Shown in pieces: positions 24,465 to 35,775 of a stretch of DNA of 64,000 nt (its first letter is position 1; each line of letters opens with the position of its first letter). The translations under genes were made by a program, and so were the position numbers. The notes below the pieces were generated by a model. That model was not told the origin of the DNA. It did not search any database and saw nothing but the letters and a program-made list of their open reading frames with translations. Origin of the DNA: Hyphodiscus hymeniophilus (lineage: Eukaryota > Ascomycota > Leotiomycetes > Helotiales > Hyphodiscaceae). The stretch is taken from positions 1,798,001 through 1,862,000 of the forward strand of contig VNKQ01000004.1 in NCBI GenBank assembly GCA_016508695.1, given 5' to 3'.

Positions 24465-26461
24465 CTATTCGATACTCATCTTCATAAGCCCGTCGTTGGT
24501 ATCAACCATTCCTTGAAACCCAACCCGTTTCGTCGGGCCTCCATTCGTACCAATCTTATTTGCTTCGCCATTACTCGGTGGGCGACTACCCCATGGCGTG
24601 ACATCTCGCTGCATAGGACTTTGCATCACAGGACTGTTGTGCACGCTCATGCCAGGACTGACAGCTCTGCGCTTGAAGCTTGTAGGATCGAAGTCATCGT
24701 CTCTTCGGCGCTTATTATTAACCTTGCGTGTGATTTCTGCAGTCGTAGGACCTGTTCCTTGCTGTGGTGTGGAGGATCGAGATGGTGATGAGCCTTGTTG
24801 ATCAGAGTTGCTGCTGACGGGGAAGAGTTGAGATGGTGGGGCCGAAAAACATGGAGAATCTAGGGAGATGTCCTCACTGATGCCTGACGACGAGCCTCGA
24901 GGATGGAAAGGTGGAGGTGGTGTACGACTGTTATCATCTGTGAATGTATCCCAGAACTCCTTGCCTTTCGAGTTTCTCATTGCATGCTGCTTGAAGGAAC
25001 TGGAGAGGCTCTGGCTCACGTCCGCCATGATGTCATCTTCAGGTATGCCCTCCAATGAATCTTGTGTCGTTGCCTCCATCGAAGGTGAGGATTGTGTAGT
25101 TGTGGCCGCAGAGGTTGAAGGATGCCGTGTAGGTTCGAGGTCCATATCACTTTCTCGTGTCTGACGGACAACTTCTGCTTCGCGACGTACTTCAGTCTCG
25201 ACTGGGGCGCTCTCTTCTGCGAGAGCTGCTCGAATGCGAGCGAAGCCTTTCGTCTTGGGCTACTTTCTGTCAACACAATCCACAGAACAAGAGTTACAAT
25301 ACTGACCAGCATGTTGCCCCTCCTTGTGACTGCTCTACGAATGACCCCTCTCTGACCATCACGACCTGGTGTTATTGGCATACCGTCGACGTTCTCCAAG
25401 GTCGACTTCAGCGTGCCGTCATCGCTCTCACTTCCTGCTGATATATGCAATTGGTTCGCCGCCCAGCTTATGCTTTCCCTTCTTGAACGCATCCCGTCGC
25501 CTTGGATGTCCCTTCCGCCGAAGTAGCCGTTGCCTAAAGATTCGACGCGTGCAGTTGAAGGAGATTTCGAGGAGGGACTGATCATCGAGTTCGTGCTTCC
25601 GCTACTGGAGCTCTTTCTGCTCTTGCCATGCCGGAGCCTTGCGCGTTGGAAATTCATCAGACTGCTGACTGCGGGAGAGTGTGCAGCCCAGGCTCCTCCA
25701 GGACTATTTACAGGTATGGCGCCAAATGGTGTGCTCAGTTTATTCACTTGTGGGGTGGTAAGAATTGAATCGTCGATGTCATCGGCATCCATGAGGTCGT
25801 CGTCGTCTGAACTGCTGGCAGATGAATCCGACACCATCATATTCACACTACCCAAAGAACTAGAAGCCGTCATCCGATCATTTGCCATGGTAGACCAGAG
25901 GGATGCAGAACTATGATTCATCGACTCTGAGTTGCTAGAGAAATGCAGTCCATTCTTCCTGTTGGGTATGTTCATTGCCCTGCCGCCGATGGTTGGACTC
26001 GAGTCTGGTGAAGACTGTTCTGCAAGTGTTGAATGATGAAGGTTTGTTGCGGCTCGAGAAAAGTCCAAGCCACGAGATCGTCTTGGAAGAACACTTGTAG
26101 GGGAACCATATGTCTGCGAATGGTCCAACTTTGGTGAAAGAGGCACGCGGGTGATATATGCGGATGTGCTGGGCGACATCAGGTCTCGTGGTGGCATCTG
26201 CAGTGAAAGACCACGGACAAATGCAGGTCGCCTGGGCGTTGTAGGAGAGTCGCCGATGGCACTGTCGTCCTTCGATTTTCGCTTTTCTGGCTCTTTGAAC
26301 TTGGGAGAGGGTATCAGGGATGGAGGTCCTCCATCAGACAATGATCGCGCTTTCGACGGTGATCGTGATATCGCCCTGGGCCCGGATGCTCTCTCTTTCC
26401 CTTTATCCTCAACGCTTTCCATCTTCGCTAGGATGTTCTCACTCAGTTGACTACTCAGCAT
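24465..26461 (-). CDS. Conserved Ser/Pro-rich, largely disordered protein of unknown function
   Basis: Two exons, 26461-25307 and 25259-24465, 649 residues. The splice (GTCAGT...AAGTAG) creates the segment RRGNMLPKTKGFARIRAAL followed by a charged helix (ESAPVETEVRREAEVVRQ). That segment I recognise as a block conserved in Pezizomycotina proteins without a settled name. The rest is Ser/Thr/Pro-rich with many SP/TP sites (SPTTPRRP, SPSTSAY, SPGGAWA), an acidic patch SDDDDLMDADDIDDS, and basic clusters NKRRRDDD and KRRAVSP that could be nuclear signals. The C-terminus ends in GMVDTNDGLMKMSIE. Dense proline-directed phosphorylation sites suggest cyclin-dependent or MAP kinase control of a nuclear protein; that is inference. 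I do not assign a function. Confidence 0.82.
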
Positions 26462-27235
26462 GATGGCGGTTAATAGTGGAAACGATAGATAGATATAGAG
26501 TTCGACGTCAGTTTGGGTTGTTCCTCAACGATTCGGGGTGGATTCACGAGCTGCAGTCGCGTCCGGGATTGCGATTCTCCATTTCGTGGCAATACGTCGC
26601 TGGTACACGGGTGGGGCTTCGAACTTGGTAATATGGAATATATGGTGGATGATTTCTGTATATTTTCGAACAATGCCAGGAAACGATGGTGAGGTGTCCT
26701 TCCGGCTTCAAATTTTGTTACCTCATTTCTGCTGCAAGGCTCATATGAGCAGTCCGAAGATCTACCTAGCGGCCATTTTGCTAAAGCCGGCCCCACTACG
26801 GGAGTCCCACTGCACTACCCAAAGAGGGTGCTAATTATTTATTTATTTATTTATTTCTATATTTATTTATTTATATATATATCGTATAACCTTTGCGTAG
26901 CTCTCTTGCTGCCGATGCCGTCACTTTGATGGACAAGACTTGTCCAGACAATGTCGGCAGGGTAGCCTGCAAGAGATGCAAGTCATGCAAGCAGATTTCG
27001 CTTGCATATCATCGAAACATTCTCTACTCGGTATACGACGGTCACAATGCTTAGATATCAGCAAATCCATTGTGTCACAGGCTAAATAGCTTGATCAGTT
27101 TGCCATTTTGCTTGAACAACCAAATGTTTTCATTGATATTCTAGCATCATAACAAGAATATAAGGCGAGTCCGATTACTCTGCCCCCGTGTCTGCAAAAA
27201 GAGGTCATTCATCTTTGAGAGCACAGCATGAGCCA
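26462..27235. other. Intergenic stretch with simple repeat
   Basis: The upstream region of the disordered-protein gene and the 3' flank of the MFS gene. Apart from the ATTT repeat at 26833-26884 nothing stands out. Confidence 0.45.
26833..26884. repeat. (ATTT)n / (AT)n simple repeat
   Basis: About 50 bp of TTTA/ATTT units ending in an AT run. A low-complexity microsatellite with no coding potential. Confidence 0.85.
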
Positions 27236-28948
27236 TCAAGTCGTCTTTCCCCAATTCGGTTTTCCGCTCCATTTCCGAATGGCAGGTCCCTTCAATATGA
27301 CTGGCAGAACAAGAATCGGGAAGAACACCACTGCCAGCATCGCAAATATTCCAAATGGAAGCGCGGCGCCACTCTTCACAATCCACTCGTTCAAGAAGAA
27401 AGGCGGAATGAAAGAGAGGATATTTCTGAAGAAGTTGAGGACAAGTGCCGCTTCCATGGCCTGCTCGGGGTAGCATTCCATGATATACGTTTGAATGACT
27501 GTTGTCATAATCTGAACCCCAAAGATGTCTACCCATTGTCAGTAAGGACTTCAAAGAGGAAGGAGAGAGGGAGCAATACAAATTCCGTTGCCCACAAGTG
27601 GTGCGACCCACTTCTTCACGAATTGGATCGTGGTTCCAAACACAATGAGCCCAACTGGCATCATGAACAATGCAAGCCAGATCGCCCGGAATCGAAGTTC
27701 TGGAACCCAAGTCTTTCCCGTCTTCAGTGCTCTTGTGGCAAGATAATCAACAACAGGTCCAGCGAACAACTCTCCAGTGAAGGCACCAATCAGACCGGAG
27801 AAGAACGAGAGACCAGCCTGGATGATGGTAAAGTTGAAGGGTTTCGACTCAAAGATCAAGCTGATATTGGAGGTGATGCCAACATGTACCATATATGCGA
27901 TTCCAAACCAAAAGCAGGGCAAAAGAACGGCAGGATACATGAACATGACAATCGGTCGAGTAAACACAAAGAGGAAAGAGTGCTGATGTTTTCGTTTGGG
28001 GATTCGGAATCCCCAACGAGTCTTATCTCCAGCTTCGAACGAATCGCGAACATAGATAGTCTGATTATGATCAGCGGAATTTCATGAGCTAGAGTGCTAC
28101 GTCTTACCTCTGGAACCAAGAAGATATAGCCAAAGAACGCAACAAACATCAGTATTCCGGAAATCCACTGCGACCATCTCCAATCAAGATGTTGCAAGAT
28201 TGGCCCCCCAATAATTCCACCGCAAAATGGCGAAATGACAAGCAGAATCGTGTTAATCCCAACCATCTTCCCAAGCTGATGTCGGAAATACATGTCTTTG
28301 ACGCTGGCTGGACCAAGAATTAGAGGACCAGCAGCTCCCAGGGCTTGGAAATATCGCGCAACGAGAACACCACCGTACGTCTTACTGACTGCACAGCCAA
28401 AGCATGATATGGCTGAGACGAGAGTTCCAATGATCAGAACTGGTCTGCGGCCGATGAAGTGGCTCGCTGCCACCAAGATGAGGGGCCCAACTGCATAAAC
28501 TACGAAGAGGTCAGCCTTGGAATCTCTTCAAATGGTAGAAAGAAGCCCTACTTATAACTGGAGTCGTCAACACATAAGTGGCCTGGGCCTTTGTGACATG
28601 AAGATCCTTTGCGATTTTGGGCGTCCCAGCCGCAATTATTGTGGCCGTGACATAGCAGACCCAAGATCCAAAGGACAAAGCAGCAAGCGCAAGGTATTTC
28701 CTCCACGCAGGCCAATTCTACACACAAATCGTTTAGTATCTGTCGCGATCCACACATGTGGTAGGGCTCACGAGAGGGTCATCCGGATCATCACTCGGTT
28801 GCGGTATCAGCACGATGCCAGCTTTACTCCGTTTGGCATTCGCATCATGAAGCTGCCTCTGCTCTCCAAGTTCGTCATCAAGAGCTTCCGAGGATGATAC
28901 AGACTCTTGAACATTGAGGTCTCTCTTTTCGCCCGTCTTGTCTTCCAT
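27236..28948 (-). CDS. MFS transporter, DHA1 (drug:H+ antiporter) type
   Basis: Five exons: 28948-28772, 28717-28552, 28499-28108, 28060-27580, 27528-27236; 1,509 nt, 502 residues, typical for 12-TM DHA1 carriers. The hydrophilic N-terminus ends in DDPDDPL|NWPAWRKYLAL, the standard entry to helix 1. Helix 2-3 has the motif A-like loop ASHFIGRRPVLIIGT. Then come ARYFQALGAAGPLILGPAS, motif C-like ISPFCGGIIGGPILQHLDWRW, FTRPIVMFMYPAVLLPCFWFG and the C-terminal ALVLNFFRNILSF. It acts as a proton-coupled exporter or uptake carrier of small organic compounds in the plasma membrane. Next to the cupin, oxidase and regulators, it is the likely transporter of whatever that gene group handles; substrate unknown. 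Confidence 0.92.
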
Positions 28949-29400
28949 TTCGTAGGAGGTGAAAAGCAACAGGTGCGAATCCTCGAACGAATATGCCGGA
29001 CCATGATTATAAGTTCGAACGGGTAAGCGGAAGCCAACGGTAATCTGCAGCTAATGAGTAGCATTGGAGCTATCCCCAGGCGTAGGATCATATCTTTTCC
29101 TTTCTTGTGGAAGCGTTGTCAAGGGTTTACTTACTTGGGTAGCATTGGCTAGCATGGGTGGGTGCGAGGGCGCTACAGCAGAATCGTTCAACTATCGGTC
29201 CGGACATCGATAAAGGCACCAGACGGAGGGCTTTTGAGACACCAAAGACTTCTATCATTGGTCCCAGGGTAGCTTTGTCAAGAAGTCTATGGTGTTGTCT
29301 TGCTTCGAAAGTAGTACAAATCCAAATCGAAATGCGAGTGTGTGGTGTGTAGTAGAGTTGTACGAAGTACAGGTACATTGACTAACGAGCCTCGGACATC
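28949..29400. other. Promoter region of the MFS transporter
   Basis: 452 bp between the cupin stop and the MFS start codon, both on the minus strand. No further open frame with support. Confidence 0.45.
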
Positions 29401-30060
29401 TCAATTTCTACGAGAGATCTCTTTGATATGATCTAAACCAACCTCTCCAGCATAAGTCTTACCAGCAACCTCTAAGGGTAAAGCGTCCATCAAGACAAAC
29501 ACCATACGGTTCCATTTGTCGCTTGGATTATTCCATTGATGCATCGTTGCACGCTGGATACAAACATCACCTTTCTTTAGAATCATCTTGTCGCCCGAAT
29601 CCATCACGAGTTCCCATTCGCCATCAATGACAATGCCCTTTCTCACGGATTTAGTATTTGGAGCACCTGAGAGGCGAGGATGTAAACTCACGTAGTCCAA
29701 GCTCTGAGTCCGATGCATAGGGCCTTTCGAATTCGGTGCGCGCTCAACGATTCGAAGTACGGTCCCATTAGCCATAGTCAGACTGCCGGTGGTGATCTCC
29801 CTCTCCAAGGTTTCGTCGTTCGCGATGTCGATGGGCGAGGTCTTGGTCGTCCACAGCACGTTGTAGTTCGACATGCCGCCGGCAATGCTCTGCCAATGCC
29901 CATCATCCACCACCTGGATGATGCCCCTGCCCTCGGCGTCGTGTCCGGTTACGATCCTTCTTGCAGGATTCTCGGGATTGTGTGTCGGGCCGTTTAGGCT
30001 CACGTTATTGGAGTCTTCAGCGGTCTTGCCGGGGTGAACCGCGGCCTCGGTATTCGTCAT
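29401..30060 (-). CDS. Small cupin-fold protein
   Basis: Exons 30060-29692 and 29637-29401, 201 residues. The intron is 54 nt, a multiple of three without a stop, so the frame also runs through it; GTGAGT, an internal ACTAA branch sequence and an AAAG acceptor make splicing likely. Spliced product: HRTQSLDYGIVIDGEWELVM, then LKKGDVCIQRATMHQWNNPS and NRMVFVLMDALP. The first segment gives a His and Glu in the cupin motif-1 area, and HQW is the motif-2 His. The family includes dioxygenases, isomerases and non-enzymatic binding proteins. The N-terminal RIVTGHDAEGRGIIQVVDDG is typical of fungal stand-alone cupins near transporters and oxidoreductases. Its start faces the start of the Zn2Cys6 gene at 30860 across 800 bp. 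Confidence 0.88.
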   Translation of the reverse strand: MTNTEAAVHPGKTAEDSNNVSLNGPTHNPENPARRIVTGHDAEGRGIIQVVDDGHWQSIAGGMSNYNVLWTTKTSPIDIANDETLEREITTGSLTMANGTVLRIVERAPNSKGPMHRTQSLDYVSLHPRLSGAPNTKSVRKGIVIDGEWELVMDSGDKMILKKGDVCIQRATMHQWNNPSDKWNRMVFVLMDALPLEVAGKTYAGEVGLDHIKEISRRN

Positions 30061-30859
30061 GTTTGATGAAGACTTCGTTCAGGTGTGAATGGTACTTCAG
30101 GGTGTGTTCAGGTATGGGGTGAATGCGAGAAAAGCAGCCGTTTCATGGTGGCAGCGTCTGAGCTCTTTCGCTCCGATACTGGTGCAAATATGGGTGCAGT
30201 GGATTGGGAGATTGGCATGCAAAGGGCACACCACCAGCACCCGAGTGCTGCAGAATTGCCAACGGCACTTCTTACGCCCTATCAAAGCCACTGCAGACGG
30301 GAGTCCACTCTAAACCTGGGGTAGCAAACAGGATGAATCTGGTAGGGAGTTGCGTCTTCTAAGTTCTATCTAGTACGGAACCAGGGGGATGCGCTGGGGG
30401 CGGATGCGGCGGGAGGGGCTTCGGCTCGGGGCACTGGGCTGCTGCTGGGCACTTGAATCCAGCACTGTCGGTGCTTGTCCCGGCTTCCCCGGCGATCCAT
30501 CTTTCTCTAACTTCTTCGGAAGGTCAACGCATTCACTCGGCCGGGAACACCTGGGCAAGTTGGCCCGTCAATTTTCAGTTCGTCAATTTTCAAGAGATCG
30601 ACAGTCCTGATTCGTATTCTATACTCTACTCATTTTGCTACTACCCTACCATTAACTTGAAGATCGTCAAGTACTTTGCAGGTGGCAGACTGCTACGAAG
30701 AGTATGTGTGTGGGACAGGCTTACGGTCACTAATCCCAGTAAGCTGTAGCCTTTAAGGGGACTTTTTGAGGCAAGAATCGATCGTTCAAATAACCCGTCC
30801 CGCCACCAGAGCCCATGACTCCATGCTAAGCTTTCCTCCCAATTGAGACGACCAACAAC
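30061..30859. promoter_or_regulatory. Shared divergent promoter region (cupin / Zn2Cys6 regulator)
   Basis: 800 bp between the start codons of two outward-facing genes. Such spacing allows co-regulation. I did not identify a specific binding site, and the open frames inside it are not supported. Confidence 0.5.
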
Positions 30860-33284
30860 ATGACAGAACTGTCAAGGACGGCGTGCAGTAGATGTCGGGA
30901 GCAAAAGGTGACATGCCGAAGCCTCGCAACAGGGGTTCTAACGCCCCAGAAGCGAAGATCCGAAGAGCCAGAGCTGACCTGGCAGCAGGTGAAATGTGGA
31001 AAGGAGCTTCCAAACTGTGCCCGATGTTCAAGAGTCGACGCCGAGTGTATATTTCCTGAGCCTCCGGACCGAAAGTTACTGGCTACCTATCGCTCATCTT
31101 ATGGAACGCATACTAAGAGGAGAAAGACGACCGAGAGGTCTTCAGGATCACCCTCTATCGGACCTCCGTCGTCTTTCACTGCTCTCCTGAGTGCAGCAGA
31201 AGGTGCAAGCACACTCGATTTCCGGGAAGGAACATGCAGTGATATCAACTGCAGGCTGTCTCGCACACTTAGGCAATTCCTCATCGATGTTTATTTCACT
31301 CACATGTACAATGCTTGGCTGTTGTTTCATAGACCTACTTTGTTGGAGGACATCGAGGCTGGCGTAGTCCCACCTCACGTGCTAGTATCGATTTATGCGA
31401 CTGCCACAATGCAAGTCCCATGGCTCCTCATGGTTCTAAATCTAATGCTTAGTGAAGATTCTTACCAGCTGGATCATCATTTGCTCGCTCCAATGCCAGT
31501 CTACTCCATTGCCTAGGCGATTTGAAGATCCTCGGCCAGATATGGGCCACCCAAGCTGGGAGGGAGGCCCTTCCGGAAGTTGTAGACCCAACGATTGCTA
31601 GCATACAAACTTGTCAAGTCCTGGCTTTATTCTGGTTCTCTATGGGTCATTCCAGAACGAATACTATGTTCTCAGGTAAACCTCCGGAACAAGTTCTAAG
31701 ATTCAAATGTTGATATTGACTAGGAATTGCATATAAGGCTGCGTGTGTCTATGGCCTCGACACCCCTCAGCGCCACAACACTACGGTAGGAAGTGCGAAG
31801 CCTTGGGTTGAGCAAGAACTCAGACGGCGAATATTCTGGGCTACTTGGCTCACCAACTGTATCAATTCCGAGCACTACACAGTTGGTACTTCAGTGAATG
31901 ATGATATCCTAAATCTCCCGTTACCTGCCGATGAACTATCGTTCAAAACTGGCGTTGAAATTCCACCGGTCACTACTCGCGACGCTCTTGAGCAACAGAA
32001 GACACACCAACCACCCCCCACCAGCCGGTCGCCTCCAAGCATTATGGCAGAACTTGTGAAGCTGATGATGCTCTGGTAGGACTAATCACAACCTTTAACT
32101 CACAATATACTTACACTGATTGTCAACAGGGCATCAATAGGAGATTATCTTGAAGCTCGGAAACATCAATCCGGCCGCGAGTCGCTCATAGCGCTCTTCG
32201 ATCTTGATGGAAGACTTACTGACTGGTCACGCACCCTCCACCCACTGTTTAGTTACTCGAAACGCAACCTCTACAAGCAATTGGTCGTTGAACAGCAATC
32301 TGTCTTCATTTTTGTGCATGCCTTGCATCACCAGTGTTGTCTGGTCCTCCACAGTTCACTCGTTCCTCAATTTTCTGGTCTTTCCGCAGACAAGAAGATA
32401 TCAGTGGAAGCCATCAATGTGAGTGCGAGGGTAGCACACAAACATGCCCAGGCTATTTCCGATCTTGGCGGTGATTTGGTGGCACTCGATTGGGAATTCA
32501 GCCGCACTGCACCTTTCGTTGGTTATTGCATGTATGTATCGGCCTCGATACACATCGTTTTTCTGTTTTCCCAGAACTCAGCGCTCGCTGTACTTGCTAA
32601 ATCGAGGCTGGTATCCAATCTGAAAGTCCTGAGCAACCTGAAAGCGTATTGGAGTAATCTTGAAAGACTGGTAAGCAGAGCGACCTCCCTCCTTCCTTAC
32701 GATCGCCGTTGACAGCTCACTAGTGGGCTCGTATACACATTCTTTATGAAGCGCAAACAGCTCCAGCTCAGCAAGCAATCGCGAGCGAGCGCAATACGGA
32801 ACTGGATGCGCTCGAAACCCTCGCACAACTGCAACGCGACACCGGCCGCCTTGAAGAACCCCTTGCAACCTCCGTCCTCGAATACAGTCTTCGCTTGAAG
32901 CCGACGCTAAACACAAAAGAGGAAAACGCCACAATCAACGACATCGAGCGGAAGATATTCAACGATCCACTCGCTCGCATCGCTGATCGGGATAACGCTC
33001 GACTCCGACCTCAAATGGCTGCCGTGGGGGTGGTACCTGTGCCGCAGGATTTCGGGGCAGCTGGATCCACAGGCCGTGTGCCGAGCCCGAGCTCCACGAT
33101 CTCGAACTCCGTATATCAAGGTCAGGACCCTTCGCAGATGTTTGGGGATGAGCAGACGCTGGATTCGACGCTGGCACTGCCGTCCTTCATGCAGGAGGGT
33201 GGAGATGATTGGTGGCAGAGCGATTTGGACACGCTGACGCAGGCTATGAGGAGCCACAACGACTTATTCGAGATAGGGCATTGA
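30860..33284 (+). CDS. Zn(II)2Cys6 transcription factor with fungal-specific regulatory domain
   Basis: Six exons: 30860-30907, 30989-31410, 31458-31675, 31724-32075, 32130-32670, 32724-33284; 2,142 nt, 713 residues. Intron 1 (81 nt, stopless) splits the zinc cluster: ACSRCREQK then VKCGKELPNCARCSRVDAEC. Intron 2 (31411-31457, 47 nt) has a GC donor, AT|GCAAGT, and restores YATATIFLPAGSSFARSN. The middle region (IQTCQVLALFWFSMGHSRTN, ELRRRIFWATWLTNCIN) is the Fungal_trans regulatory domain. The C-terminus is acidic with a Trp pair (GGDDWWQSDLDTL), plausible as an activation segment. Divergent from the cupin and 1.2 kb from the oxidase, it is the best candidate for local pathway regulator; the target is inference. 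Confidence 0.92.
31411..31457 (+). other. GC-AG intron
   Basis: The only reading that keeps the regulator frame across this point uses donor GCAAGT rather than GT, with acceptor GTGAAG and an internal CTAAT branch-like sequence. The join reads ATATIFLPAGSS, a pattern common at this place in the family. Confidence 0.8.
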
Positions 33285-34470
33285 AAAGGGATGAAAGTAT
33301 ACGATTTACGAACGTCTATATGTGAAGGGCATGTACGGCGTTTATTTCCGCTACATGTCTTTACATCTTGCATCTCGGAGAACTGCCAGTGCTAAATAAG
33401 TCCCACAAAGCAGGAAACACATCCCTCATTCTCAGTTTCTCCAACACTCCCTTCCTCTGATGGCACCCAGTCACGGTTTCATCACTATCTTTCATTGCCC
33501 GAACAGGCGGCTTTGTTATCATTATCCTTTTGATCTGATATTAGGCCTTAGACGCACGTGGACTCCAAGGATTTGGGAATGCCGTCTTTGCCTTATACGG
33601 CGTTCGGCGTTGCTTGAGCTCGTACAGTGAAGCACTTATCTCGACGTCTACATGATATTCCATGAGACCACATGCATCTGTATCTTCGCAGCAGAAAAAG
33701 CGGAACGAGTTTAGGCTATCCTACAGCCCTGGATGAGTACTGTCTAATGATAAGTTGGGAGGCGGGTATGTTGCTCACCGCCACAATAAGCTTTTCTAAT
33801 TGAGGCTAAAAAGACGACCGAACTTTCAGGTTTAAGTCGAGGGAGGGTTTTATATGATATATTTGGCTTATCTGATTATGTGATTGCTCCATTTACCTCG
33901 ATATTCAGACGGTGTTGCAATTCAGAAAAGAGGTCTTGGGGAGAGAGAGTGACAGTCATGTGACTTACGACTAATAAGGTTTCTATAGCCTGATCATTTA
34001 TCAGACGGAGGTTCAATATGAGCAGGAAAGCATAGGTAGTCATGCTATGAGACTATTGATCATCCAATCGCTGCATGGAAAGTTCGGAAGCGTTGCGTGG
34101 ATATCACATGATAGATCACCCAAGCCTTCCATGTCAGCTTTCTCAGGAATCGTGCCGTCTTACATGTTGCATTCAGGCTCAATTGTAATAGACTGAATCG
34201 CCATTTAAAGATTCTACATGCTGATGTATTGGCGGCTGCCATCCGAGTTGTCAAAGGATCGTTCCGCCCTATGAAGCGGTCTCTTCCACCTGACCTCCCC
34301 GGATCATTCTTGGAAGCCCCACCTTTGCCGCAAGGATTTCGGAAGCATCCGAATTCTAACAACAGATAAAAAAACTCAAAAACCCCACTGATGCTAGCTA
34401 AGAAAAGATATCAGAACCTAGAATCAAATCGAGAAGTCCAATTCTTCAGGCATCATCAACGCTCCTTGCA
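33285..34470. other. Intergenic stretch before the D-amino-acid oxidase gene
   Basis: 1.2 kb with the regulator 3' UTR and the oxidase promoter. The minus-strand frame 34060-34362 has no family resemblance. Nothing else seen. Confidence 0.45.
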
Positions 34471-35775
34471 ATGGCATCACCAGACTACGTTATCCTTGGC
34501 GGGGGTGTGGTAGGTTTGACTACAGCCTTGGAACTCAAGTCAAGACACCCATCCTCTACAATCGCCATAGTCGCCAAACACCTCCCCGGCGACAGGTCGG
34601 TCGAATATGCTAGCCCTTGGGCAGGAGCAAACTGGTCCAGTGTCGCCACCGATAATGGAGTCCAAGAATCCTGGGATGAGATCACGTATCACAAATTCGA
34701 AGACCTTGCCGACAAGTTTCCCGAGGCCGGTGTTGGGAGAATGGAATTAAGAGCTTTGTTCGACAACAAGATTGAGGATGCTGCAGTTTTGAGCCCAGCT
34801 ACAGGTAAAGTGTGGTACGAAAAGTTGGTGGGTGGACTCAGACCCGTGAGCGAAGAGGTGTTGAAGAAGCATGGTGTCGTGTTTGGTTGGGATTGGAATT
34901 CTTTCATTATTGATGTGCAGAAATATCTCCCCTGGTGAGTGCCTCCGAAACCTATTTGTCAGGAAGCTGAACTAATGAAAAGCAAGGCTCCAGAATGAAA
35001 TCTTGAGCCGTGGCATACAGATATATCGTCGAAATTATGACGATATCCGTGAGCTGATCAAGGATTTCCCCAACTCGAAAGCCTTCTTCAATTGCACAGG
35101 TCTCGGATCATATCATTTGAAAGGCGTGGAGGACAAGCTTTTATACCCCACTCGGGTTCGTCACCTCCAAATGCACGTATTCAAATATCTTCATTCCTCG
35201 TTAACCCATAACAGGGCCAAATTCTGCTTGTTGAGAATCCCAGAGAGCCTATAGTAAAGCAGTACGAGCAAGGCGGGCAAATATCTCTGAATGGAACGCC
35301 ATTAACGCGAATGCATTTCCGCTCCCCACAGAGGGTCCATAGAGACACCACTTACGTTTTCCCACGCTTACCCGGTGGGGGTGTGATTCTTGGGGGGTGT
35401 CGTGTCGACAATTCATGGGATGGAGAGGCCGATCTGGAGTTTGCTGAGGATATCAAGAGAAGGTGTTGCGCCCTGGCTCCCGAACTGGGGAAGCCTGAAG
35501 ACCTCAAGGTTCTCTACCATGGAGTAGGACTTCGCCGTAAGTTTTCGCTCCACCATTCTCGCCGAGGGCTTCTTCTGACTAGTGTTCCAGCAAGCAGAAA
35601 AGGCGGCGCACGGGTGGAACGGACCATCTTCGATGGATATGTTCTCATTCACAATTACGGGGCCGGCGGTGCCGGATATCAAAGTTCATGGTGAGTTTGC
35701 TTCAAGGCCTCGGATTTCGACCTTGAGATTGACATACTCAGGGGAATGGCGAGGAGTGCAGTTGATCTACTGTAG
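34471..35775 (+). CDS. FAD-dependent D-amino-acid oxidase family protein
   Basis: Five exons: 34471-34934, 34987-35155, 35215-35536, 35591-35690, 35742-35775; 1,089 nt, 362 residues, standard for DAAO/DASPO. N-terminal dinucleotide fold YVILGGGVVGLTTALELKSR; SPWAGANWSS, the usual second FAD motif; FNCTGLGS; GQILLVENP; TYVFPRLPGGGVILGG; and the C-terminal signature VLIHNYGAGGAGYQSSWG. The enzyme deaminates D-amino acids (or D-Asp/D-Glu) oxidatively, making 2-oxo acid, ammonia and hydrogen peroxide. The C-terminus is SAVDLL, so no SKL-type peroxisomal signal is visible, unlike many fungal DAAOs. Its last exon overlaps the 3' end of the opposite-strand regulator. Substrate specificity was not assigned. 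Confidence 0.93.
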
